Positions 23,480-33,560 of a stretch of DNA of 64,000 nt are shown here, one piece after another; position 1 is the first letter of the stretch; every line of letters begins with the position of its first letter. The translations under genes and the position numbers were made by a program. Source of the stretch: Pomphorhynchus laevis (Eukaryota; Acanthocephala; Palaeacanthocephala; Echinorhynchida; Pomphorhynchidae); NCBI GenBank assembly GCA_012934845.2, contig WNNJ02001762.1, positions 1-64,000 of the forward strand, read 5' to 3'. The notes under the pieces were generated by a model. It saw only the letters and a program-made list of their open reading frames with translations. It searched no databases and had not been told where the DNA came from.

Positions 23480-24440
23480 TATCCGTATGGATTCAGGCAC
23501 GCAGCTTGAACTCAATCAACCTATATATACTGTTTAAAGGAAAAAGAACGACCAGGAAAGAACAAATTGATTTTGACGTTTCGGCCGAAGCCTTCTTTAA
23601 TCTAGAATAAACAATACACATGTCACAATAATTTAAAGTATACAAGTAAAAAAGCCGTCCTATGTGAGTGTTTGCCAGTGATAAACATGTTCCGAATTTG
23701 ACCATTGGGACTGTCACTGTATATTCTACCAACAATCTTTTGTTCATACGCTTTTCTTGTTATTGTATCGCTCAAGTTGCAAGCAACAATAATGTACTTC
23801 ATACAATCTAGCGTACCATGTGAGATCGCGTGCTCAATCACTTTATCGTTGCATCGCTTATGTTTATATTGCGAGCGTCGTAAATTATTTCGGCGGGCCA
23901 TTGTTAGCGATGTCTCTCCGACATATTGTGTCTGACATATCTCACGCTGAGCGACATACACTATTCCCGTTGACTTACAATTAGCATCATTCATTACGCT
24001 ATATATTTGACCTGTCCGAGAACTAGTGTATGTCACCTGTCAGCATTACACTGCAGGTGGCACATCGTTTGTCAGTACATGGTCGTGACACTCTTGTAGA
24101 TTGATTACTACGTAGCAGCTGTCCTATGTTTCTACTAGTCAGGAAGCATATGCGTACTTTATTGCTCAATTCATCATCCACATCATTGAGCTCTTTTCGA
24201 AACGACTCTAAGTAAGGTAGAAATGACAATATCACTGTTGCATCTGGATTTTTGCTCTCAGTCTTTTCCAGTGCTGCCTGTCGCGTCATTTTTCTTACCG
24301 CCTGGCATTGTCTGTTAATCACTCTTCCTCTGTAACCCCTCTCTATGAATTCATTAGTCAATCTCGAAATATTACATTCGAAATCACTAGTATTCGAACA
24401 GACTCGTTTCAGGCGCAGTGCTTCATTATATATACTAATA
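23480..24440 (-). mobile_element. Penelope-like element 2, 3' part, degenerate
   Basis: The minus strand encodes NEFIERGYRGRVI (24330), a Cys-rich linker CTDKRCATC (24070) and a GIY-YIG domain GIVYVAQREICQTQYVGETS (about 23900-23970). A hammerhead-like motif follows at 23574-23603. The RT is absent or beyond recognition. It faces PLE 1 tail to tail, with 3' ends only tens of bases apart. Confidence 0.75.
23574..23603 (-). ncRNA. Hammerhead-like motif of PLE 2
   Basis: On the minus strand AAAGAAGGCTTCGGCCGAAA followed by CGTC: stem II GGC/GCC with a TTCG loop and the GAAAC core. The 5' core (CTGANGA) is eroded. Nearly the same sequence occurs at 39871-39899. Confidence 0.5.
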
Positions 24441-24779
24441 TGGATAAAGCATCTTTAACAAGTATGACCGTCAAACATATTTATGATTAAGAATTATTGG
24501 AGCTGGATCAAAAAAATAGTAAATTTTTAATTTATATTTCGCTAACCTCTGTAAGCATCTTTAAAAAAATTAATTAATTTTCTGAAAATGCCAAAGCTCA
24601 CTTAATATAGGCTTTATCACGGCTGCCTTGGGGCAGGCAGAAAATCTTGACAAAACTGTATGCAACCCGTTTTTGGATTTAATCTACGATTACGTACCAT
24701 AAGTAAAGAAGAGTATACATAAACCCACTGTAGCAGGTGTAATAAGCGGGGGTATTTGGCATCTAGTTGCTCCCTCCCT
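24441..24779. other. Unassigned DNA
   Basis: No supported ORF or known repeat between PLE 2 and the family C LINE. Confidence 0.4.
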
Positions 24780-25794
24780 GCTACATTTGGGGTGTGCGGC
24801 TCATTCTCAAAGTTATTCGATTGCTGGGAGTAAGTGCCTGGCGTTCTGTTTATTCTCCAAATGCGGTGGACCTCATCCTGCTTGGAGCAGGAGATGCCTT
24901 TCTTTTAAGTATGTTAATTTATTTGTCACTCCGTCCGCAAAGATAAGATCCTACTATGATGCAGCGGACCCCTCGGCTCAAACTAATTCGAGAGGTACGA
25001 CCGATGCGGAGTTAATGAAGATAATTGATCTAAGACAAGCTGAGTCAAATAAACAGACTGAGCTGCTTGTACAATCGCTTATGTCACCCCTATTCCAGGC
25101 GCCGTCGATTCCAATCCAGTCTGCTGTGCCGACATCAAAAAAAAGGGGGCTTCGGCCAATCCCATCCCCTCTTTAAAGAAGCTGGGTAAGATGAAAAGGT
25201 GAAGACCAAAAATCGGGGAAATGAAGACATTGCCCAGGCGCAAGTATCTACCCTGGACAGGGTTGGTGGCGAGATGAGAGACCTGCCTGCACTAGGCTCT
25301 GTCTAGATAGGCAATCCCTCAATCCAACTAGCCCATCACAATGCAGAGTACTCGTGAGCCTTTTTCAATGAAGATCCTTCACTGGAATTCGAGAGGTGCT
25401 TCTGCCCTTAAACTTCTATCCAGGTAGATATGCATATGTTGTAGCCCTTCAGAATACGCGGTCTATCAGTCTCCCCCAGGACATTACTCGATTTATTCCA
25501 AAGCATATATGTTCCTACAATACTCCGTACATAACCACTCCCCACTTCTCTTCATCTCAAGGACTCTTAACCTTACTTAAGTGCTCTTTAAGGTCATTCC
25601 TCTTGCTAAATTACTCTTGTCCAGCCTTATCGTGTTTGATAGTTTCACTCTTTAAGAATGGTAAACGCCTCAGTCTAGCTAACGTCTACATTCGTCCAGG
25701 ACAGATTGACAAGAACAATGACCTCCTGGATGGTATTATCGATGACGGCTATGACATGGTACTAGGTGACTTCAACGACATAACTGGTCGTTGG
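24780..25794 (+). mobile_element. Family C LINE, 5' part, interrupted by the L2-like LINE
   Basis: Contains an ORF1 C-terminal zinc-knuckle region (CGGPHPAWSRRC, 24860-24900) and part of the APE endonuclease (LANVYIRPGQIDKN, then LGDFNDITGRW, up to about 25794). The element resumes at about 30030 with the linker seen in copies at 13.6 and 47.9 kb, so 25795-30029 is an insertion. Confidence 0.8.
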
Positions 25795-25956
25795 ACGACA
25801 ACCTTCGACGACAACTAACGACAACCATCGAGAACCATCCGCTTGACAATTATCGACAACCATCGACGACATCCGCTCGCTACTACTAACGCGAACTACT
25901 TACAATTAACTACTTACAATTATTTAAAAATCGTAAACTATTGCAACCTACAGTTA

Positions 25957-27063
25957 ATGGGAGCCAAGAAGAAAAATCTACCAAAAGCCAAGCGAGCAAT
26001 CTCTGTTGATACCGATAAAACCGGCAAGCTCGAGAACATACAAGTGGAATGCTCCGCTAGCGGCTGTCAAATCTGGACATCAGTAACGCATAATTGTGCT
26101 TTGGGTCAGGAAACTTGTGGCGGGCCACCGTTCTACTGCGGATTCTGTGCGGCGAAACAAATCAACTTGATAATAAAACGATTAGAGCAATTGGAAATGG
26201 CATCGCAGCATGATCGAATTTCTCAAATTTCTGACAAATCTACTGAGACAGTGAAGGAGCCGCAAACTGTATCGCAGCAAGATGGATTTTGTCAAGTTTA
26301 TGATAAATCTACCAAGACAGTGACGGAGCCGCAAATTGTTACAACTAATGTATATTCACTCCCCGACACCCCACGTCCCGTCCTTCCCGTCTCGTCCCTC
26401 AATACCTTGCATCCATCAATCAAAATCACCTCCACCAACCTCCACTATCCTTCCACTCATAACCTTTCCTCACATCGCTTGCCACCCTCTTTATTATCAT
26501 TATCCTCTATGTCTCCCGTCGTCAAACCAAATCCCTCCAAATCATCAACTGACAGCTCTTCTATCGTGATCTCACCTACTCAAGTCAGTCGTCCTCCTTT
26601 ACGGAAGCGCTTTGCTTCTCGCGCTCGTTGCGTCATTGTTACTAATATCACGCCTTCTAAATCCTTATCTCCACAAGCACGTCTGGACCACGATGTTTCC
26701 GCCTTCAGATCAATCCTCTCGTCTATTGTTCCTTCGGATAAACCATCCTTTTTCAAGGACATTTCTCCTGGCGCATTTATCCGTCTAAAGAAATCTTCTC
26801 AATCTAATCCTTCCCAGCCCCCTCTCCTAAAAATTGTTTTCAAGCATCGCTCTCACGCGTCTTCTGTCCTCTCTCAACGATTCAAACTCATGTCATCTTC
26901 AACCACTCGAATTTTCCCCGATCGCGCCCCTTCTGAAATCGCTCAAATCTCTTCAGCCCACATCGAAAAACGCCGTCGCGAGGAAAACGGCGAAACATCA
27001 CTCTCCATCCGAAACATAGACGGAAATTTTCAAGTTGTCCACACCCGTCCAAAAATTCGATAG
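25957..27063 (+). CDS. L2-like LINE ORF1 protein, PHD-like finger
   Basis: 368 residues from the ATG at 25957 (MGAKKKNL). An N-terminal Cys/His cluster, CSASGCQIW...HNC...C...FYCGFC at about residues 28-66, has the spacing and the conserved Trp of a PHD-type zinc finger, as reported for some CR1/L2 ORF1 proteins. A short coiled segment (IIKRLEQLEM) follows, then a long Ser/Pro/Thr-rich linker. The C-terminal domain (ARCVIVTNITPSKSL onwards) resembles the RRM-like ORF1 domain of CR1-group LINEs. The protein presumably binds the element's RNA. ORF2 overlaps its 3' end in the -1 frame. Confidence 0.75.
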   Translation: MGAKKKNLPKAKRAISVDTDKTGKLENIQVECSASGCQIWTSVTHNCALGQETCGGPPFYCGFCAAKQINLIIKRLEQLEMASQHDRISQISDKSTETVKEPQTVSQQDGFCQVYDKSTKTVTEPQIVTTNVYSLPDTPRPVLPVSSLNTLHPSIKITSTNLHYPSTHNLSSHRLPPSLLSLSSMSPVVKPNPSKSSTDSSSIVISPTQVSRPPLRKRFASRARCVIVTNITPSKSLSPQARLDHDVSAFRSILSSIVPSDKPSFFKDISPGAFIRLKKSSQSNPSQPPLLKIVFKHRSHASSVLSQRFKLMSSSTTRIFPDRAPSEIAQISSAHIEKRRREENGETSLSIRNIDGNFQVVHTRPKIR

Positions 27064-27080
27064 CGCTCCATCTCTCCTAT

Positions 27081-29954
27081 GTGTCTTCTCCACTAGACTC
27101 TTTCGCCACAACACACGGTTTCCGCCTCGGTCTCCTCAACACTAGATCTATTCTCAATAAATCCGATCTTATCCTCAACGTATTCACCAAGCAATCCATC
27201 GATCTCTTCTGCCTCACCGAATCCTGGCACTCAGATTCCGACGACCTTTCCATTCGCCGTCTGCTCTCTGCCGGTTGCTCCCTAGTCGAATCCGCCCGCC
27301 CCCTCAGCTCATGCCCTTCTAAATCCTCTAATCATGGCGGCATCGTCGCATTCGCGCGTCACCCAGCGTCTCTTCGCAAAATCAATCCCCCTTTCAGTCC
27401 TTGCTCTTTTGAGTTGCTCACTTGTCGTTATTCTAACCCGATCACTCTAGATCTCGCCATTGTATACCGTTCTGGTTCATCAGCTCCTACAGCCTTATTT
27501 TTTACCGAACTCGCTGACCTCCTTTCTCATTGTTCTTTGTCCTCAATCCCTTCACTCGTTCTAGGCGACTTCAATATCCGCCTAGACCGCCCCTCTTCCA
27601 CAGATTCCATCCGCTTCATCAACATTCTATCCAACTACAATTACAAACTAATCTCCACTGCCCCCACACATATACTTGGTAGGGCACTCGACATCATCGC
27701 TGTCCCCGATCATTTTGCTGCCTACACCTCACTGTCCATCTCCGATCCTGGTCTATCCGATCACTTTCTCGTCACCCTTGATCTCACTCACAACATCACC
27801 CTTCCTCACACACCTACAGTCCTACGTCGTCCTTGGAGAATTCTTGACATCTCCCTTCTCTGCTCTGCCTTACTCAAATCGTCTCTAACCTATCCCATAA
27901 TAACATATTCATCTCCTAACGATCTCGCCTTTCTTTTCGACTCTGAACTCACATCCACTCTCGATATTCTCTTGCCCTTCAAGTCTCACCCACACCGTCG
28001 CTTGCACCGTGCCCCATGGTTTGACATCCAATGTCTACTCTCAAAGCGTCGACTCCGCCATGCTTTTCGAGTCTATCACCGCTCTCTCAGACGCGATTTC
28101 CGCTCGATCACTCCGTCTTTCCGTGATTCCTATCTTGCTCTTCGCCGGTCTCATCTCAACCTACTACGTACCAAATGCAACTCCTGGCAGCATAAAATCA
28201 TCACTTCATTCAACTCTAAGACTCTCTGGCATACTTTTAACTCAATCCTGGCTCGTTCCTCTACGCCGTGCAACATCAATGCCAATGATTATTCGTCATT
28301 TCTCCAGACTAAAGTATCCACGCTGCTCTCTCACACCCCGGTCTCCATCCTATCCCACTCTGCCCAGTCTAGCCTCATCCTTCCGGAACTCTTTCATCTT
28401 CTCCCTGTCTCACCTACAGAAATATCATCTGTCCTCATGTCCTTGCCCAACAAAACCTCACCCGCCGATCCCCTGCCTACCCACATATTAAAATCTATAT
28501 GCTCATCGATATCCCCATTTCTCACAACCTTGTTTAACTCGTCCATCTGCAGTCGTATCTTCCCTTCACACTGGAAATCCGCAATCGTTCGTCCCCTCCT
28601 TAAAAAACAATCGCTCGACCCCTCCCTTCCTTCTAGCTATCGCCCCATTTCGCTACTCCCTACTCTTTCTAAGCTCTTAGAACGCCTCATCTTAATACAA
28701 ATCAACGCTTATCTCTCCTCATCCAATCTGTACCCTCCTTTCCAATCCGCTTTCCGCTCTAATCACTCGACAGAAATCGCATGCATAAAAGTGTACAACG
28801 ACTTACTCATTTCTCGAGACAAGGCTCTATATAGTGTTCTCATCTCCCTCGACCTCTCCTCCGCATTCGACATTGTCGACCACTCCGTCCTCCTTTCTCG
28901 CCTTCGTTATGATTACGGATTTTCTTCCTCCTCCGTAGCATGGTTCGCCTCATACCTATCCGACCGTTCCTTTCGCGTCTGTTCTAATTCATCATCCTCC
29001 CCTCCCATCCCTATTTTTTGCGGGGTCCCACAAGGTTCAGTCCTAGGTCCCCTGCTTTTCTCTCTTCTGCTTGGCGATCTATCTCCGTTTATCAAACCTT
29101 ACTTCTTTAAGGTCATGCAATACGCCGATGACATTCTAATCTATGCTCATGCACCCGCACATCGCATACACGATATCGGCATTTCTGCCTCCAACTGTCT
29201 TTCTTCTATCTACAAACGTCTCTCCAATCTCCATCTCGTTCTAAACCCCGAAAAGTCCAAAATAATGTGGATCCTCCCCCGTAAACCAAACATATCTCTT
29301 CCCATTGTTTCTTTTGCCTCATCGATCATCCCTATAGTCCACAATCTCACTTTCTTAGGCTTCCATTTCGATGATCACCTTTCCCTTAAACCCTTCGTCC
29401 GTGACAAGGTCCGCTCGTCTAACTTAATTCTCCGTGACATCCGCCGTATCCGCCCCCTTATCGACTTCCGTTCTTGTATGTCTCTTCTTTCATCGCTTCT
29501 TTTCCCTAAAATCGATTACTGCCTTAGCCTTTTCGCCAATTCTCCAAAATCCATCATCCTACCCCTACAACGAATAATCAACACCGCCGTTCGAGTGCTC
29601 TTTCGTCTCCGTCGCTTCGACCACACATCCACATATCTTGCCCAACTCTCCTGGCCCACCATCCACATCCGCATCAAACTCCGCCTTCTTCTCGTTACTT
29701 TTCGTCTCATCGCTGTCGGCTCCCCATCGTTCATCAACCTTCCTTTCTTAGACAATACACGCCCCACCTCGCTATCGCTTCGTTCCTGTCATACCCTCTT
29801 ACTCCACGTTCCTAATTACTCCAACAACTACGGTCTCCGATCCTTCCTCGTCGCCGCCTCACTCGCCTGGAATCAACTTCCTCTCGACGTCCGCCGCGCT
29901 CCCTCCTTTATCACATTCAAACACCTCCTCCGTTCACACCTTCTCGACACCTGA
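27081..29954 (+). CDS. L2-like LINE ORF2: APE endonuclease and reverse transcriptase
   Basis: 957 open codons with no break. The APE endonuclease is at about residues 10-240 (LNTRSILNK, the catalytic-type VLGDFNIRLD at 160-168, LSDHF). The RT spans about 490-760 (SYRPISLLPTLSKLLERL, LDLSSAFDIVDH, GVPQGSVLGP and QYADDILIYAH near residue 681). The C-terminal region follows. The frame is open from inside ORF1 (-1 relative to ORF1) and has no in-frame ATG before the RT; position 27081 is a GTG. Translation may therefore use -1 frameshifting, reinitiation or a non-AUG start. The enzyme nicks DNA and reverse transcribes element RNA onto the nick. Being uninterrupted, it may be recent or active. Confidence 0.85.
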   Translation: MSSPLDSFATTHGFRLGLLNTRSILNKSDLILNVFTKQSIDLFCLTESWHSDSDDLSIRRLLSAGCSLVESARPLSSCPSKSSNHGGIVAFARHPASLRKINPPFSPCSFELLTCRYSNPITLDLAIVYRSGSSAPTALFFTELADLLSHCSLSSIPSLVLGDFNIRLDRPSSTDSIRFINILSNYNYKLISTAPTHILGRALDIIAVPDHFAAYTSLSISDPGLSDHFLVTLDLTHNITLPHTPTVLRRPWRILDISLLCSALLKSSLTYPIITYSSPNDLAFLFDSELTSTLDILLPFKSHPHRRLHRAPWFDIQCLLSKRRLRHAFRVYHRSLRRDFRSITPSFRDSYLALRRSHLNLLRTKCNSWQHKIITSFNSKTLWHTFNSILARSSTPCNINANDYSSFLQTKVSTLLSHTPVSILSHSAQSSLILPELFHLLPVSPTEISSVLMSLPNKTSPADPLPTHILKSICSSISPFLTTLFNSSICSRIFPSHWKSAIVRPLLKKQSLDPSLPSSYRPISLLPTLSKLLERLILIQINAYLSSSNLYPPFQSAFRSNHSTEIACIKVYNDLLISRDKALYSVLISLDLSSAFDIVDHSVLLSRLRYDYGFSSSSVAWFASYLSDRSFRVCSNSSSSPPIPIFCGVPQGSVLGPLLFSLLLGDLSPFIKPYFFKVMQYADDILIYAHAPAHRIHDIGISASNCLSSIYKRLSNLHLVLNPEKSKIMWILPRKPNISLPIVSFASSIIPIVHNLTFLGFHFDDHLSLKPFVRDKVRSSNLILRDIRRIRPLIDFRSCMSLLSSLLFPKIDYCLSLFANSPKSIILPLQRIINTAVRVLFRLRRFDHTSTYLAQLSWPTIHIRIKLRLLLVTFRLIAVGSPSFINLPFLDNTRPTSLSLRSCHTLLLHVPNYSNNYGLRSFLVAASLAWNQLPLDVRRAPSFITFKHLLRSHLLDT

Positions 29955-30029
29955 TTCACAGTCTTGTTTTGTTGTGGTCATGTAAGCGTGCGCTGGCACG
30001 CATTTGCCACCTTAAAATAAATCGTTTTT

Positions 30030-30660
30030 TTTCATTGCACATCAACAAATTCTCTCCTCGACTTATTACTGCTCCACGAGAGGTGGTTGTTAACACCCTT
30101 CTGCGCGGAGCAATCGCGACTACATCTGTCCACCTCTCATGATCTAATTCGCTGGCGGATAGAGGAGGATACGCTGCTTCGTAGAAGTTTCCACTTTGAC
30201 CACATCAGAGTGGCTTTCTTACGGTCAGCTATCCAACGCTTCCCCAGAATTGGTAATGAGAGTTTAACCGAATTTAATTCCTACCTCTCTTCGCAAGCTA
30301 CAGCGTTGCTTTCGACAACCTATAAACGTCGCATTTTCAGTCCCACTCCGACAAAACTCAAGGTCCCTGCTAAACTGCTGAACATCCCGAATATCTCTTC
30401 CTCTGCCAGACAGACCCTCTCAAATGAATACTGGCGCACCAGATACTGGTTCAAACTGAGTGGGGATAGTGCGAGCATAGCGCGTCCTAACCCTTCTCAG
30501 TCTTCCTTTTGGAAGATATTCAAGAAGGAGAAGTTTGTTTGTTGGAAGGATAGGGCATTGGGTTGGATCGGTAGTATAGGCCTTGATAAAGTTTTGGAAG
30601 TCACTAGCCCTAAACAATTATAGAGCCACGCAATCACCGCAACCAATCCCGCGTTGGGGA
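30030..30660 (+). mobile_element. Family C LINE, continuation after the L2 insertion
   Basis: Resumes at TTCATTGCACATCAAC, the linker between APE and RT, and encodes HDLIRWRIEEDTLLRRSFHF through KIFKKEKFVCWKDRALGWIG (30087-30623). The RT part is missing; the fragment ends near 30660. Confidence 0.8.
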
Positions 30661-30699
30661 GACTTGGAAGACTTAAACATGCTGTCTTATTCAATTCCT

Positions 30700-31060
30700 T
30701 TGATTTTCTTGTAACTGACCTGACATTTATTTATTTCTTTTTTCACCCTATATTATTTTTTATTAAGAAAATTTTTATTATTATTTAAAATATTCAATAA
30801 AAACATCCAGATGGTAGCTTTTCCGACTCACGAGAAATGTGTAATATTCTTTTGCAACAGCTGGGTATCGATGATCTGAAAATTGTGCAAACTAACGTTG
30901 CTGCATCTAGAAGAAAGAGAAAAGAAATTAACAGCAAAATAATAATTAGATATACAAATTCTGACAAAATCACTTTTGCTAAGTTATCTAACCTTACCAT
31001 GAACATCGAATTGGTTGTCAGCTAAACCTATATCCATGTTAAAACGAAATCTTGGATTGC
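30700..31060 (+). mobile_element. Unassigned retroelement fragment (right arm)
   Basis: Same sequence as 15641-15990 reversed, with the ORF LLQQLGIDDLKIVQ...IIIRYTNSDK at 30837-31025. Possibly a LINE ORF1 piece; weakly supported. Confidence 0.35.
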
Positions 31061-31069
31061 GACAGTTCC

Positions 31070-31751
31070 AAGACACTTGATATTAGATATGGTTGGGACC
31101 GCCCCTCTCCCCAAATCCGCCAGTTAACTGCACATGTGGTCAAAAATTCGATCTGAAACATTGTCTATCATGTCAGGCAGGTGGATTGCCGACAATAAGA
31201 CAATATGATACAAGACTTTGTGGCGAAAAAACAGTCTGGGGGGGGTTACATCCTCAGTAACAATTGAGCCAGTATTGCGGGCTATCCACAATGACATGAA
31301 ATTTTAAAAAGGTACCACGACAAGAGATAGGAACGCCCGATTAGATATCTAATGTTGGGAGGTTTGGCGATTTGACGGAGCGGTCTCTTATAAATATATG
31401 TACCTTCAATAATTTTACTCAGTTGTATTGCTCTGGAGTTCTTCAGTCGCACTTGAGCTACCACTCAAGCCGTAAAATATCGAAATATGGCGAATGTGTA
31501 TTAAAGGTCGAAGATGCAACCTTTTATCCATTTATCGTAACATGTAATGGTGCAATAAGTAGTGAAGCACAATTAATCTTTAAGCAAATGGCGAGATTAC
31601 AGGCATCGAAAGTCCAACGTACCTACAGTACTTGCATTGAATATCTAAGATCAAGTTTCGGTTTGTTAATGGCAAGGTCGGCTTCCATGATTCTTCGATC
31701 TGCCAGATACATTTTCGGTAAGACCGTTGCATGCGTATCACAATAAGTTCC
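31070..31751 (+). mobile_element. Family R LINE 3' fragment (right arm)
   Basis: CCHC-type residues (31110-31200, frame broken) and the endonuclease domain at 31372-31746 (ERSLINICTFNNF, RKISKYGECVLKV, then the C-terminal helix region). The last part of its 3' UTR, including the stem-loop at 33311-33328, lies beyond the CR1-like LINE insertion. Confidence 0.75.
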
Positions 31752-33245
31752 AACGGAATACATTTCGAAGTTACCTGCTGCCTGGAAAAAAGCGATTGTA
31801 GTACCAATTTATAAAAATGGTGAAAAAGATGATCCGAATAACTATAGGGCAATAAGTCTAACTAGTGTTGTATGCAAAGTGATTGAGCGCATACTAAACA
31901 GACGCATATATGATCATTTGAGTTCGCTAAGAATTCTCAATAATGCACAGCATGGATTTCGCCCTCGGCGTTCATGTCTTACAAACTTATTACATGCTCG
32001 TGAAGATTGGGTTGGACATGTTGCTAACGGGTACTGTATCGACGTAATATTTCTTGACTTTAGTCGGGCTTTTGATAGGGTGCCCCACAAAATGCTAATT
32101 TCCACCCTTGAGTCTTATAAAGTCAATCGCTCCATTATAAGCTGGATTCAAGATTTTCTTAAAGATAGATCCTTTGCTGTTCGTGTAGGTCAATGCCAAT
32201 CGTCTTATCGTCCTATCACCTCAGGAGTACCACAGGGATCAGTCTTAGGACCCTTGTTGTTTAACATATTTATAAATCAGCTACTAGATTTAATTGAGGA
32301 TTGTAGTGTTTTAGCTTTTGCCGACGATGTAAAGGTATGGAAATTGATTAAAACCAACAATGATCGAAATGACTTTCAAAATATCCTAAACATTGTTTAT
32401 CGATGGTCTTTAAACACTGGAATTACATTGAATATTAAAAAGTGTGCACATATGAGATTAGGTCATAGCAATGTGAGTCAAGAATATTTTATTGGCGATG
32501 AGTTTGTTGTTTCCACGCAGTCCATTCTGGATCTTGGTATAATTGTTCAAAACAATCTGAAAACACGTACTAACACTGATAGGATTTGTAACGCAGCAAG
32601 AAGAATGACCTATATTGTCAAAAATTGCTTTAAAGATTTATCTCCCGTTTATGTTGTGCGTTTATATAATGCTCTTATAAGACCGATATTAGAATATGTG
32701 TCGCCAGTAGTCTTTCCGTGTACGCGTACAGAACTTGATCAATTAGAGCGCATACTTCGACGGTTTACGAAATTATGTCCTCAGGTACGATATCTTCCCT
32801 ATGAAGCACGAATAAAAAGTTTGAATATGCCGACAGTGCGTGAAAGGTTCCTTCTTTTCGACCTTCTAGCCATGTATCGACTAGTTAATAAAGATGAAAA
32901 TTTTCCAGCAAATAGAGTTGAACTCAATGAACGGGATGGACGTAGAGGGCACTCGAAAGTACTAGTAGTACATGAGCACGGAAAATACCCTCGTCATTTC
33001 CGACTGTCTCATCGAGCGGTGAATATTTGGAATCGTCTTCCAGTTGATGTCGTTGCGGTGCATACAATCAATGAATTTAAATCCAATATAAAGAACTGGA
33101 TTCGAAATGAGAACGAGTGGTGGTTGCTGCAGTACCCATGGTTCTGATATATATACTGAACGATTTTTTTGATTTTTTTCTTGTATTTATTTGTTTTTTA
33201 CGTGAGCGGTCAAAACAGCCTTATGGCTATGACCTGTATTAATAA
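31752..33245 (+). mobile_element. CR1-like LINE, 5'-truncated, RT frame open
   Basis: Begins inside the RT (AAWKKAIVVPIYKNG near 31785) and stays open to the stop at 33147. Motifs: NNYRAISLTSVVCKVIER, QHGFRPRRSCLTNLLHARE, DVIFLDFSRAFDRVPHKM, SGVPQGSVLGPLLFNIFIN and FADDVKVWK. The 3' UTR carries the hairpin AGCC-TTAT-GGCT (33217-33228) and ends in an AAT run. The left arm of the inverted duplication has no insert at the matching site, so this copy arrived after the duplication. Confidence 0.85.
31879..33147 (+). pseudogene. 5'-truncated CR1-like LINE ORF2 (RT domain)
   Basis: 422 codons from the first in-frame ATG; the true protein would begin far upstream, with an endonuclease absent here. 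The RT catalytic motifs are intact: Asp of LDFSRAFD and FADD. The C-terminal half has the CR1-type block KKCAHMRLG, DLGIIVQNNLKTRTNTD, RRGHSKVLV and AVNIWNRLPVDV. No stop or frameshift is seen within the retained part, indicating a young truncated insertion. Confidence 0.8.
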
Positions 33246-33310
33246 TAATAATATTTCAAGAAGTATTAACGAGACAATTTTACACAAATTATTAAATTAT
33301 ATTTTTATAA

Positions 33311-33328
33311 GGCCCATTTGCGGGAACT
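33311..33328 (+). other. Family R 3' stem-loop (right arm)
   Basis: GGCCCATTTGCGGGAACT, separated from its element by the CR1-like LINE insertion. It is followed by an AAT-rich tail equal to that of the left arm. Confidence 0.65.
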
Positions 33329-33389
33329 TTGGTTTGTATTATTAAAAAAATTATTATTAATTTTGTATTAAGTTTTTGTTTAATAATAT

Positions 33390-33478
33390 AATAATTTATT
33401 TAGAGTAACAAATGCGTGCAAAATGCACGCTTACATGACCACTAACAAACAAAAACTAAAAAAGATCATCAAAAGTCA
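33390..33478 (-). mobile_element. L2-like LINE 3' end scrap
   Basis: On the minus strand it carries the L2 3' hairpin in variant form (GCGTGC-ATTTT-GCACGC) flanked by GTGGTCATGTAA and ATTTGTTACTC, as at 29975-30015. The loop differs while the stem is kept. No coding part remains. Confidence 0.6.
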
Positions 33479-33480
33479 CA

Positions 33481-33560
33481 GATTAAATCAGCTAACTGAG
33501 TCTACGTATTTAATATAATTATAAAATAAACAAAACATAATAATGCTAAATCAAAATTTA
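33481..33560 (+). repeat. Partial third copy of the 2041-2317 repeat
   Basis: About 80 bp match 2041-2123 (AATCAGCTAACTGAGTCTACG through ATGCTAAATCAAAATT) with a few differences. This supports a dispersed family rather than a simple local duplication. Confidence 0.7.

Larger units (their letters stand above)
25795..30029 (+). mobile_element. L2-like LINE, structurally complete
   Basis: About 4.2 kb: a 5' UTR with repeated CGACAACCATCG-like words, ORF1 (25957-27063), overlapping ORF2 (27081-29954) and a short 3' UTR. The 3' UTR has a strong hairpin GCGTGC-GCTG-GCACGC (29986-30001) and ends near CGTTTTTTTT. Both ORFs are uninterrupted. RT motifs such as STEIACIKVYNDLL and LDLSSAFDIVDHSVLLSRL point to the L2/CR1 group. 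The copy is inserted in family C, with about 62 bp of target missing compared with uninterrupted copies and no obvious target-site duplication. Confidence 0.85.
27871..33381 (+). repeat. Right arm of the large inverted duplication
   Basis: Inverted partner of 14797-17365. Matching blocks are 27871-27912, about 29353-31751 and about 33245-33381. Blocks present only here are the L2 interior and the CR1-like LINE at 31752-33245. The arms are nearly identical where they align. Confidence 0.9.

Noticed and set aside
26336-26569. Pro/Ser-rich ORF inside L2 ORF1
   Set aside because: Shadow frame of ORF1.
29516-29767. Minus-strand Arg-rich ORF, also at 16908-17159
   Set aside because: It is the antisense of the L2-like RT C-terminal region; its recurrence only reflects the inverted duplication.
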